Shown: one piece after another, positions 12,373 to 23,548 of the stretch
How positions within the stretch are numbered: the stretch's first letter is position 1
Layout of the letters: each line of letters opens with the position of its first letter
Source of the DNA: Lytechinus pictus
Taxonomy: Eukaryota; Echinodermata; Echinoidea; Temnopleuroida; Toxopneustidae
Direction: 5' to 3'
Assembly (NCBI RefSeq): GCF_037042905.1
Contig: NW_026974140.1
Coordinates: 19,242,001 to 19,306,000, forward strand
Length of the DNA stretch: 64,000 bases
Notes under the pieces: generated by a model
Told to the model about the DNA's origin: nothing
Database searches by the model: none
Seen by the model: the letters and a program-made list of their open reading frames with translations, nothing else
Made by a program: the position numbers and the translations under genes

Positions 12373-13324
12373 GTCTCACCTGCATAGCAGAGTGAGACTA
12401 TAGGCGCCGCTTTTCCGACGGCGGCGGCGACGGCGGCGGCGTCAACACCAAATCTTAACCTGAGGTTAAGTTTTTGAAATGACAGCATAACTTAGAAAGT
12501 ATATGGACCTAGTTCATGAAACTTGGCCATAAGGTTAATCAAGTATTACTGAACATCCTGCCTGAGTTTCATGTCACATGACCAAGGTCAAAGGTCATTT
12601 AGGGTCAATGAACTTAGACCATGTTGGGGGAATCAACATCAAAATCTTAACCTAAGGTTAAGTTTTTGAAATGTCATCATAACTTAGAAAATATATGGAC
12701 CTAGTTCATGAAACTTATACATAAGGTTAATCAAGTATCACTGAACATCCTGCATGAGTTTCACGTCACATGACCAAGGTCAAAGGTCATTTAGGGTCAA
12801 TGAACTTTGGCCGAATTGGGGGTATCTGTTGAATTACCATCATAACTTTGAAAGTTTATGGATCTGATTCATGAAACTTGGACATAATAGTAATCAAGTA
12901 TTACTGAACATCCTGTGCAAGTTTCAGGTCACATGATCAAGGTCAAAGGTCATTTAGGGTCAATGAACTTTGGCCAAATTGGGGTATTTGTTGAATTACA
13001 GCCATAAATTTGAAAGTGTGTTGGTCTAGTTCATAAAACTTGGACATAATAGTAATCAAGTATCACTGAACATCCTGTGCGAGTTTCAGGTCACATGATC
13101 AAGGTCAAAGGTCATGTAAGGTCAAAGAACTTTGGCCACGTTGGGGGTATTTGTTGAATTGCCATCATATCTCTATAAGTGTATTGGTCTAGTTCATAAA
13201 ACGTGGAAATAAGAGTAACCAAGTATCACTGAACATCTTGTGCGAGTTATAGTAGTTTTCAAAATCAGCACTGCTGCTATATTGAATCGCGTGATGCAGG
13301 TGAGACGGCCAGAGGCATTCCACT
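12373..13324 (+). mobile_element. Hairpin-start tandem-core element, copy 3, with DR1 motifs
   Basis: The start folds as GTCTCACCTGC, loop ATA, GCAG-A-GTGAGAC (12373-12398). Its first 13 bases recur inverted at 13294-13306 (ATGCAGGTGAGAC). A decayed hairpin AGAGG-CATT-CCACT (13311-13324) follows, as in copy 1. A GGC-rich patch (12410-12442) precedes about five units of 162-192 bp, each with CATCATAACTT-type, AGTATTACTGAACATCCTG and CAAGGTCAAAGGTCA landmarks. Four units keep a perfect AGGTCAAAGGTCA. Non-coding. Confidence 0.7.
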
Positions 13325-14221
13325 TGTTTTCTGTATATACAATTTTTAATCATCCTTTAAGGTGCATTCTTTGAATTTGAATTAGTCTGCTGATTGAGAT
13401 ACGTTAAATCTCTTTTTAAAACTTATGGTCTATAAAGACAGGTGGTCCTTCTATACAGATATTCATTAGACTATGCTTGACTGTACAATTAAGAACTCTT
13501 CAAGGCCTTTTATTAGAATTTATGTTGGTATACTGTAGATCCTTCTTCTTGTTTATGACTTTCTGTAGAATACAGATTGAATAAAAAATACAAATAAAAA
13601 CTATTATGATAGCCCATTTCTTTTCACTGACTCATTTTTGTTAGTGAGACCAGTAATAGGTCCATGGTGAGACCCATAAATACTTTTGTTAAAACTATTG
13701 AATTCTGCTCAAAAGTTTTATAATCTTTAGAAAGCAATTTTGTATTAATGGCTTTAAGATTTTTTTTGGTGATCTCAACTCCATTATGTGTTTATTGAAG
13801 GCTTTTAAAATCAAAGTTCTCTTTGATTTTATATGAAGTTGATGTATGTGGTGACGAATTAAGAATTCATAAGAATGGAGGAAATCAGTATATACAAACA
13901 ATATATTATTGAACTTATTGATAAACTATTTATAAGGTCACGTATATTATTTACGTGATGGTTCCGAAAAAAACAATGCTTACTTTTAGCTCAGCATGGC
14001 AATGTAAAAGTTTTCTAGTCATCATATCAGAACATTTGGCTGTGCTTTTAATGGCGTAGTACCATGTATCTTGATACCATATTCAATGTTTTACCTTCAA
14101 ATTGATTCCTCTCTCAAAAGATAGAGATTAATGAACAGACTCATCTCACAGGTCTTGTTACTTGATACACCAACACATTCTGGTCAAAATGTTGCTAGGT
14201 TTTCACTTTCAAAACTAGCTT
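13325..14221. other. Intergenic, no gene recognised
   Basis: A+T-rich sequence with no supported feature. Minus-strand open frames here are short and lack homology that I recognise. Confidence 0.4.
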
Positions 14222-14440
14222 ACCAGTGTGTTGGCTCAGTAGGTAAACGTCTGTCTCACAACCAGGAGTTTAAGCCCTGGCAGCGGTGTTAAAAAGATTG
14301 AAGTTGCTGCTACCCAGTTTGGCGTTCTACGATTCAAGGGATAGAGCTACGTCGATCTGGTGCTGCTCATTGGTTGCCAGGGCCACAGTGAATGGGTATT
14401 TGCATTTTGGATTTCATTTTGAACAATAAAATATGGATTT
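14222..14440 (+). repeat. tRNA-derived SINE
   Basis: TTGGCTCAGTAGGTAAACGT (14231-14250) resembles a Pol III A box in a tRNA D-arm. GGAGTTTAAGCCCTGG (14265-14280) occupies the B-box position, spaced as in a tRNA. The sequence does not close a tRNA acceptor stem and runs on about 150 bp to an AATAAAATATGG region. That supports a tRNA-headed SINE rather than a functional tRNA. Confidence 0.6.
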
Positions 14441-15473
14441 TATTCAGTTATACCTGATCATGATATTTTTTTCCTGTTCGGTCTATAATAGTAATTAAGG
14501 TCAATCTACAATCATCAGGTTTGATATACCTTTATTGACCGACCTCTTACTTGGTGCTTCCTCAAAAAGTTTGAAAAATGTACTATAAATATTAGAATAA
14601 GAAACAAGAGCATTGTTAATTGCTATGATCAAGATAGATTGACCCCATAATCTCCTAGCTGAACTAAACCAATCAGGCTGAAAATATCTTGATTGGGTTT
14701 GATTAAGTATGTCAAACCAGCATAGGGAGCCTTGTTTATCATCTTCTTTTCCTTTTCCCTGTGAGTATTAGCCTTGTGATTGATTGTATGTCTGTCTTGA
14801 TTGCATTCATCATTGTGTGTGTTTAGTTACAAATCAATTGTACCATCAATCACTGAACATTGTATTCCTGCAGATCTGCCAAGTAATATGGATGTTTTCC
14901 ATATTTAGTACTGAAAATCAGAAGAATACTGATGGTTTCATGCAAAATACTGATTTCTCAAGTTTCATTTTTATGTGTTGTCCTATGGTATTTCTTTGAA
15001 AACACTGATTTCCTCACCAAAATATTGATTTTCATTTTTAAAAATACTGAAATGTTCTTGTTCAGGTTTGTAGCTTTGTCCCTGGGCTTATAAGTTGTTG
15101 TAAGCCATACTATTACTTGTTCTATCCTGTATTCATATCTACTCTAGATGGCAGTATACTGCTTGTGGACTTACTTGATTCTCACTATCTAAATCTAGTT
15201 TTGGATACGTTTCACATCATTTCAATTTTAAGATTGGCCTTTCAAATTCTATCTCAAAATGGAACATAAGAAGGAAAATGTTTATTCATAAACATTAATA
15301 AATCACACTTTAAGAAAGATAATTTCAATTACTCAGAAAAGATATCAAATTCATTGAATATAATCTGACAAACACATCTCCCCATTCTTTTTGTAATGAT
15401 ACCATAGTTAGATAACTATTGGTTGTTTCTAAGTGGCGAGAAAGATTTGATGCATATGGGCAAAGGAAGATCA
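14441..15473. other. Intergenic, no gene recognised
   Basis: No supported feature. Short repeats of ACTGATTT and related strings around 14915-15050 give the local sequence a mildly repetitive texture. Confidence 0.4.
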
Positions 15474-15746
15474 GGGCCCCGTCATACAAAGAGTTATGAT
15501 TGATCTAATCAATCTCAGCTATGTGGAAATCCATCAATGTCATAAGTTTTTTACAGGAAATGTGCACAATGTCCTAGAGCTGTAAACAAGGAAAAAGCTC
15601 ATTGAATTTAAAAGAAAAAAGATGAATGTATGAATATTCATCAGAGTGAAAAATATTTTGAACAAACATAATTGTAATTGTTGGCATTGCTTGCTTTTCA
15701 TATTTGTGGTTGATCAGATCGATCACAACTCTTTTAGATGGGCCCC
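15474..15746. mobile_element. 273-bp MITE (GGGCCCC ends)
   Basis: The left end GGGCCCCGTCATACAAAGAG, continuing TTATGATTGATC, has an inverted partner at the right end (GGGGCCCATCTAAAAGAG, then TTGTGATCGATC on the opposite strand). No open frame with homology and no clear target duplication. Related in end sequence to other GGG-CC MITEs in the window. Confidence 0.6.
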
Positions 15747-16512
15747 AGGTAATCATTTTTCTGATTGGTCTAATTTTTCTTGCTGTTTATCTACTGTACG
15801 TTGTTTCTTATCTACATTCTACATCAAAATATTTTCATAACCTATATTGCAGTTTATAATTATAGACATTAACAATTTTGCTGTATTCTAGATCTATTGC
15901 CAGAATGCTGAAGGAATTACAAATCATTTGTGAGTGTATAGGGATCAAATTAGTTATATATTGTGCCATTTTATGATAAGAATTGTTTAATCGTAACTAG
16001 TCATCAAACTTATATTGGCGATGAGGTGAAAAATTATGTAATAACCATCTTTATATGGAAATAGTCAATTTTTATGGAGGTCATTTTTGTTCACTCTGGT
16101 TCATACTACAATTTTACATTTCTTTTATTCTTCAAACAATTTAATGATTGGAAAATAAAAATAATTGTTGCCAATTTACAGAGGAATACCTGATTAATTA
16201 CACTTTAAAGCTGTTTACTGCAGTGGGTCAATGTTATTTCCTATTTGATAGATTGGATACCAAGTCTTATCTCTTAGGCCCGAATTCTCAAAGGGTGGCT
16301 AACTTAGCCCGTGCTAACTTAGCCCACTGGGCTAACTATCCCCCGTGGGCTAATTTAGCCCACCGAGCATTTCTCAAAGCGTGGGCTAGTTAGCACCCCC
16401 GGCTAACTTAGCCCATCGGGCTAAATATTTAGCACGGGGTGCTAAATATTTAGCACGGGGGGCTAAATCTACCACGATCGATGACTGAAGTTAGCGCTCT
16501 ATTTAGCACTGT

Positions 16513-16557
16513 ACTGAGCATGCTCAGTGTAATAAAGCAGTACTGAGCATGCTCAGC
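16513..16557. repeat. Two ACTGAGCATGCTCAG palindromes
   Basis: A perfect 16-bp palindrome ACTGAGCATGCTCAGT (16513-16528) is followed 13 bp later by a second copy (16542-16556, last symmetric base changed). They lie just inside the left end of the 8.46-kb element and could be subterminal transposase-binding sites; that role is inference. Confidence 0.6.
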
Positions 16558-16560
16558 GCC

Positions 16561-18954
16561 GTATTGAGAGTTTAGTCTGCTAGGGACATGAAAACGTCGC
16601 CATCGCAGGGGTTATGAAGCAGGACTCAACCAATAAAAAATCATGTATCAGCAACATGCACTTGAATTTCTTTGCGAGATGGTATTGACAGCGAACATTG
16701 TCATTAATTTGTTAATTAACTTGGGCCAACGTAGGTATATATTTACCGCCGACGGCACGCCGCCTGCGAGCGCTGCCCCTGCCTGCACCGTTCCGGGCAA
16801 CGTATCGCGTAACCCATGGAGCTCCGGCCGGAGCCCCCTGGGCTACGCATCGTGAGGACCAAGACTGCACTGTTCTACAGAGTGGTACCTTAAATGCGAA
16901 AAAAGCTGTAGGGGCCTACTCTAATTTTAACCTTTTGTTAGGTATGTATAGACTATAGGTTAGATCTAACCTTAGTCCAAATCGAGCACATATCGTAGTA
17001 CTGAGTACGGAAAATGCAACTAAAAAACTTGCCATTTATAGTGCACATTGTGTGAAATACATCATCGATCTGATTCTGTTTACGAAGCCTACCTACCTTG
17101 TCAAAGTGGGTGGATCGAGTTTTGATTGAAAATGAAATGCCATGCTGCTATGGCTATCCTTAAAAATTGAATCTTGAAAAAAATTGGGGTCTTGTATGTG
17201 ACGTTTAGATGCATGTGAAAGATTTATGAGTTAGGGGCTGGGGCCGGCGCAAGCAACATGACCTCGACCCCACTATCGAGTGCCATTTATTTCTTTCTCT
17301 TAAACTTTCCTATTTGAAGTAATATTTTTAAAATTTTATGTTCTATTAATTGTATTTTTTCCAATAAGTTATATTTTTATCAATGGGGAAGTTGCAGCAG
17401 TATTTGTATGAAATTCCATTTTCTATTATTTTTTTTAATTTAATTATCTTTCACCTTCAAAAACAGAATTCTTTAAATTTGTTTATTTCGTTATTTTTAT
17501 TCCTTTATTTATAGTCTACCTCTTATAATTTACTTAACTAGTTTATATTTTTTTCTTTATCATTTTTATTTTCGATTGATTTTATCTATTTTTTTTTGGG
17601 GGGGGGGAGGAACATTTAATTTCTGCACCCCATGATCGATGAAGTCCTGGATGAACCAAAAATTTAAAGGGGGCTTGATATGGCGTATCTGGTAAAATTA
17701 ATTTTTAAAAAGTTGTGCGCGAGCAAAAACTTCCAACATTTGTGCCAGAGCTAACAATTTTGGAAGGAGCCAAGATATTAATTGGTAAGCTCCTCCAAGA
17801 ACACTCACTGGTCACCGTAATTGCATTATCCCTAACCTATTTCTGTTATTGCTACTCCAGTTGGCGGGGGGGGGGGGGGTAACCAAGTTAGACACCATGC
17901 TTGCACATTCGTAAGAGCATGTATTCATTTTTTCAAAGGCAATACAGTATTTTAGCCAGAAAAATGTTGACTTATCAACCCTGGATGAGTAAAAACGGTA
18001 TTCCACCGATCATAAAAATATATTTGAAATTGGGGGAAATTATGACAAAATGTCCAAGGTACTCCTAGATTGAAAGATAATTGCTAATTATGGTCAATTC
18101 TGAAATTATCAGCCTGGTGTCCAGCTTGCAGGGGCTGCGGGTGGGGGGGGGGGGGCTTGACCGATTGTGATTAACTGTTCCGCAGCCCCTGCCTTGTAAT
18201 AACTTTGCCTCCCTCCATCCCCTCCCGAAGACCAATTGCTTAATTCAAGATATTTGGTCAAAATGCCCCTGCTTTAAAAAAAATAAAATAAAATAATTTC
18301 TGAGGGGATTACAATTCCTACAATAAAAATTAACATTTAAACAAAGTCTTATGATATGCTAACCCCACATGTCATTCTCTCGGTGATATAGCTACCTTCC
18401 CTCCTTTCACTTCTCATTTGCTTTCATCACATGCACATTATCATGTATCTTTACATACCAAAAAACTTTTCTCCCAATTAAAAGTTTATAGTAAATAACA
18501 TTGTAGTACCCACTACAGCCATTTTCTCTAATTGTATCCTCTTGCACAAGCAGTCAGTTTACTTCCTTCATACACAACCTTTACCAACATATCATTCACA
18601 TTACTACCACCCCTGCCTTACACATAACCTTAATCTTTCCTTGGCACAATTTTAATCTGAAAGTGAATAAAGTATTTCTTATATTAATTTATTTTTTGCC
18701 TCCTGTAATAACTGAACACAGGCACATGGAGAGAGAGAGAGAAAAAAATCATGTTTTCTGCTGATAACACACCTGGAATACAATATATAAACAAAACGTA
18801 TGTACATTTATAGTAGATAGATTAGTTTATTCAGTACATTGTTGTTTTTTAATATGATCAAAAGTCGTTTATATGACACAAAAATTTAATTTACTGTCTA
18901 CATTTATCACTATGAATGATAAGATACTCGGAAAAAATGTCAAATATATTTCAT
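16561..18954. other. Interior of 8.46-kb element, no gene
   Basis: A GC-rich island with many CpG lies at about 16745-16860. The remainder is A+T-rich with G runs at 17599, 17866 and 18142. A hairpin-capable pair GCAGGGGCTGCGG and CCGCAGCCCCTGC sits at 18129 and 18181. No open frame here shows transposase similarity. Confidence 0.45.
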
Positions 18955-19111
18955 GGCTAATTGCAAACAGTCTTTAACAGGTACCTTTTCCATCAGTTAA
19001 CCTCTGCTCGCACTTCGCGGTCGTAATATATATTCAGTTGTATATACATCTTTTTCAAGATAACAAACATTGCCCAGAATGTTCAAATTTTAGGAAAAAA
19101 TACATAAATTT
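18955..19111 (+). repeat. 157-bp direct repeat, copy A
   Basis: Nearly identical to 22350-22507: one base of A-run length is the only difference I see across about 157 bp. It contains GCTCGCACTTCGCGG, a member of the dispersed GCTCGCGCTTCGCG motif family. The flanks differ from copy B, so this is a recently copied segment. Confidence 0.8.
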
Positions 19112-21357
19112 CAGCTGTTTAAAGTAAAAATAATCATATCTTTATGAATAAGATGAGAAAACTCAATTTGCATTGACTTTGTACACAAAATCACGTTTTG
19201 GAACAATTTTTGGTCTGACATGCACTTACAAAATGTTGCGTAATTTCGAAACCGCATACCCGGGCGTCGTAAATTTGGTCTCAAAAGATGCGCGAGACTT
19301 AAAAGTATAAACTCTGCCGGTGGCGCGGTCAAAAAATTTCGCGCGGCGGAATGATCGCAGAAAATTTTAGGGTTAAGCATTGATTCTTAATTAAAAAAAA
19401 GATAAGTGAGACAATAGACTTGAATAATAAGAATGACCTAAAGTCAGTCCATCTCTTGGCAAAACTGAGTTAAGTATGATACAACTGTTGCTTATTAACC
19501 CAACATGTGTGTCATTTATATCCACCCAGAAGTACCTAACCTTTTATCAAACAAGAAAAATATTGTGAATTTGGGTTTTAAAAGCAAGATGGTCATTAGA
19601 TCACTATTGAAATACAGGAATGCGTGGAAACACCCCAACAACTAAGAAAATATTATTTTCTTTGCAAATAAGTAATAAACCTGTCAATTTATTACATCCT
19701 GGTGTTACAAGGTACAGGAGTTTATGTCTTGAGATGGTGCTGTCCAAATTGGCTGTGGTACAGTAGCTTTAAAACCTCTAGGAATAGATAGCTGGTGACA
19801 GTCAAGAGATGTACGGGATTGAGCAAGCTACCAGTTTTAACTCAGTGTCCATGTTCATGCGTAGATTATGACATGGCCAATGGAATGCGAAATAGCACGC
19901 TATCTTGATTGATTGACGAGAGAATGCAGGCAGGAATTCATCAAAAAAGAAGAGCAACGGATACCTGCAGTAAGGATCAAGAACAGAATACATATTAAAA
20001 AAATTGCTCTTCAGTATTCTTTCTAGAAATATATCTTCATTGATGTAACAATTAATAGTAATACCCCTTTTACCTGAAGAAGCAAAATGCATTTTCTTTT
20101 CGATTTCTCATTTCTCCTGCAATAGAAAATTTTGCAGTTAACTCTTTAAAATTGTCTGATCGTACATATGAAGAGAATCAAATTATAATAAAATTTGACT
20201 AACAACAGGACTGAAAAAGGATGAAATACAGTATGTAAGGGCCAAGTTGACTGCATACATACAAGTAAGATCATGTCAGCTTGGGTGAAGTTGCATAACC
20301 GCTCATGATGGCTTTAAGCTCACATCGTTATTTTGTATTCATAATGTATTATGACTATTTTGTCTTTATTATGGATTATTTTTACATAAGTTTGATTTGT
20401 ATTGTATTAAGGAAAAAAAAACAACATACTATTGACAAAAGCTCATTATCATGGGACATTAAGTAGATGGGAAATAACTCACCAACAGCAAACAAATGAA
20501 GTGAAGACAATTGTATCAAAGTACTGGAAAAGAACCCTTCCTCAGATATTCACTCCCTGATCCTGTTCTAGCATTCTGGTGATGTGCATGGCCGTTTTCT
20601 TGGAGAAGCATACCAGAGTTGAAAAGACTCATCTGTGCACCATTCAAGCATTATTCTCCCCATATCTTGGTCCTCAAGGTGACATTCCAACATGTTCAAG
20701 TATCTGTGGGTTAGATAAAGTAAAAAATAAAATTTTAAAATGTGGACGAGTTAAATAATATGGATTGTGGACATGCATTCCGAGATCATCACCTTTTTTG
20801 CCATATTCCGAACATCGTCACTCTAAAGGTAAACTGCCTACCCAATCAAAATAATGGAAAGGAAATTACAAATGACTTTAATATGTTCTGCAGTAAGTGT
20901 AAAATAATAAGATTACAGTTATCCATCAAACAGGTTTTCATTTATTGTGATAACAAAAAAAGATGGCCCCTAAAATATAATTGGTTACAGTTGGCATAAA
21001 ATAGGAAACCGATATATCAAGATTTTCTTATGGTTAGAAAATTAATGAAATAAAAAAAAATGAAACAAACCTCTCTTTCCATACTCCATACTCAACAATG
21101 ATGAGTGACGACACTGTTGGAGAACATTAGCCATTTTCAGTATTGTGGCTTAGGTAGTGCCTAATAATGAAGAAATAAAAAGGAAATAAAAATCTTACTA
21201 TGATATGAATAACAATCAGTAGTAGACTTGATAAATTCTGATATCGTAATACTGTATGATATTTATCTTTATCAAGAATTAGACAGGAATAACTGTTGTT
21301 TTGGGGGATTTATTCAACAATTTCTGACATTTTACTATAATCCCAATTGGTAAGCAG
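19112..21357. other. Interior of 8.46-kb element, no gene
   Basis: 19160-19375 (TTTGTACACAAA, CGCGAGACTT, GCGCGGCGG, TTTTAGGGTTAA) resembles the right half of the 52.6-kb element, so a fragment of that family is likely. 19.8-20.7 kb has several splice-site-like junctions on the minus strand but no recognisable protein. Confidence 0.4.
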
Positions 21358-21638
21358 AGCCAAAGAAGTTCAGCGGAACAACCAATGTACATAGATAGAG
21401 TCGCAGACTGACGCTTTTGGTCTAATCTAGAATCTACTTGTTAGTACAAATAGTAATATTTTGTGTGCTCCTGTTGGTACTTTAAAGGGATTTATTTGAT
21501 CTAGGGATCAAATAGAAATAATAAACATGCACAATGACTTCAAAATTGTCTACCTGCATGTTAATTAAATGGTAGACCAAAAATTTCAGTCTCTACTCTC
21601 TGTATATTGGTTGTTCCGCTGAACTTCTTTGGCTCTAC
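21358..21638. repeat. 70-bp inverted repeat pair
   Basis: The segment 21358-21428 (beginning AGAGCCAAAGAAGTTCAGCG) recurs inverted at 21568-21638 with good identity over about 45 bp and weaker identity beyond, separated by 140 bp. The right arm is continuous with the SINE-like body at 21650-22008, so the left arm may be a partial duplicate of that body's tail. Confidence 0.65.
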
Positions 21639-22008
21639 AGTGGGGATGATTGATGGTAGCATTGTCTTTCCGTTAATGTCCACAATCATTATATTATTAT
21701 GGCATATGAACGTCAAGTTTGACTTGACCTCAATGACCTGAATTTTGCCGGGACCGGCAGGTGCAATAAATACCGTGACTGGGCGAACACCCATCTTTGA
21801 CGAATAGTGTATTGGTTTTAAAGTGCATAGGTTGTGACTCTCCTATACACGGGACCAACATTTGCGTCCTTTCCGATGGACGGAGTGTTTTCCAACTGCA
21901 TTCACACCTGCACTAAATACAGTGATGAGAGTCTGAGACATGCTAACAGGAACACACAATGCTATAGCATCAGATTTTTTGTTAGACAAATTTTGGCTTG
22001 AACGGGAC

Positions 22009-22764
22009 CATGGGCGGAAATCCCAGGGGGAGATATGTCCCCCCTACCAAAAATAGTAGGGGGGACACAATATCAAATGTCCCCCCTACTATTTTTGGTC
22101 TTTTATGATGGAGAAAAATGCATCATTAACATTCGAAATAATACATGTATTTTGGACTAAATGACCTTACATTTTGGGTGAAAACCTTTTTTTTTTTTTT
22201 TTTTTTGCTTGTCAAATTTTCCAGAGTGAATAAAATAAGATGAGGGGAAAACTTGGAAAATAAAAACAATCTTTCATGTCACTATATAAAATTTTCGCTC
22301 ATGCTTCGCGCTCGCATTATTTGATTGTTGAAATATGTAACGTCTTCAGGGCTAATTGCAAACAGTCTTTAACAGGTACCTTTTCCATCAGTTAACCTCT
22401 GCTCGCACTTCGCGGTCGTAATATATATTCAGTTGTATATACATCTTTTTCAAGATAACAAACATTGCCCAGAATGTTCAAATTTTAGGAAAAAAATACA
22501 TAAATTTTCCGAAAAATTTTGCTCGCGCTTCGCGCTAGCATTATATAAGGACAATGATATCATATATTTATGTTGATTTATAAGAATAAAGCTAAAAAGT
22601 GACCATGAGGACTACTCCTTCAATGAAACAGACAAAAATTACCTTCAACCAGCCGATCAGGGATTAACATATCATATGGCTGAAAATGTTTTCACCCCCC
22701 CCCCATTGGCGAAGGCTGGATCAGCCCGTTGTCCCCCCTACCTTTCGGGACAGATTTCCGCCCA
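22009..22764. mobile_element. 756-bp Mutator-like insertion with 10-bp TSD
   Basis: Ends share TGGGCGGAAATC (22011-22022) and its inverse (22752-22763). TGAACGGGAC on the left and TGAGCGGGAC on the right are a 10-bp duplication with one mismatch, cutting a SINE in two. Long 9-11 bp duplications suggest a Mutator-like element. The interior has GTCCCCCCTACC/GGTAGGGGGGAC-type inverted motifs, a poly-T tract, and a copy of the 157-bp repeat. No ORF. Confidence 0.6.
22350..22507 (+). repeat. 157-bp direct repeat, copy B
   Basis: Near-identical partner of 18955-19111, here inside the Mutator-like insertion. It is flanked by two further GCTC-ATGCTTCGCGCTCGC-type units (near 22297 and 22521), so this copy sits in its natural tandem context and copy A is probably the derived one. 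Confidence 0.8.
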
Positions 22765-23548
22765 TGAGCGGGACTCGAACCCCTCACATTGAGATCTACA
22801 ATCTTATCTGAAACATGCGCTCTAACCTACTGAGCTACGCTGCCTCCCAATGTAAATAAAAAAATTGTTAAAGAAAACAATCCCCAGAAACAAAGGTCAT
22901 TCCAAATAATCTAGATCTATACACAGTACTAGGTGACATAAGTTTTAGAACTTTATAGAAGAGATTAATACAAAAAAATAAGAAATACAGGGGTCTATAA
23001 ATTATAATGATGAGTCATGGCCTCACGGGTGCATTTATTTTTTTTTCAAAGAAATATCAACATTCCCAAACACAAAGTCACAGTATTTTTTCTTCTTGGA
23101 GGGGGGGGAGGGGTTGGGGACAAAACTTGATGAGTGTGCAGTTCTTTTTTATAGTTTTATACACAGGCTCCATCATGTGGATCAATCCACCACTATCTTT
23201 AACCTGGGTGAATGCCCCCCCAAAAAATGAGTAATCATTCTATCATGACCTTGTTCATTGATTGAGTGATGAGTAATGACTCAAAAATTGAAATAAAGAA
23301 AACATCAAACTTTAAAGTAAACTTTCTGGTCACTTTACTTAGCTTGTCTTTGCGATGCCAGTGACCGAGTGAGTTTTGCAGTTGCCATACCGTAATTACT
23401 ATAGTCTAGGCCTAGTCATTTATGATAACCCTGCCCTGGCCAGCATGGCCATAGCTACATTGGCGGCGGAAGCCAAAAAATTAAGGGGGGGGGGGGCAAC
23501 CTGAAATTTTTGGATGGACACGGAAAAAATTTGACAAGCCCAAAAAAA

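Larger units (their letters stand above)
21640..22848 (-). repeat. tRNA-headed SINE split by an insertion
   Basis: On the minus strand the head 22848-22765 reads GCGTAGCTCAGTAGGTTAGA (A box) and GGGGTTCGAGTCCCGC (B box). The body resumes at 22008-21640 with GTCTAACAAAAAATCTGATG and a conserved central block (21950-21870) also present in the copy at 23549. The two parts are separated by the 756-bp element at 22009-22764. The head does not fold as a normal tRNA, having an oversized segment between the boxes. Confidence 0.65.

Noticed and set aside
22765-22848. tRNA gene on the minus strand
   Set aside because: A and B box matches are good, but the spacing and arms do not fold into a cloverleaf and the sequence continues into a repeated body; it is a SINE head.
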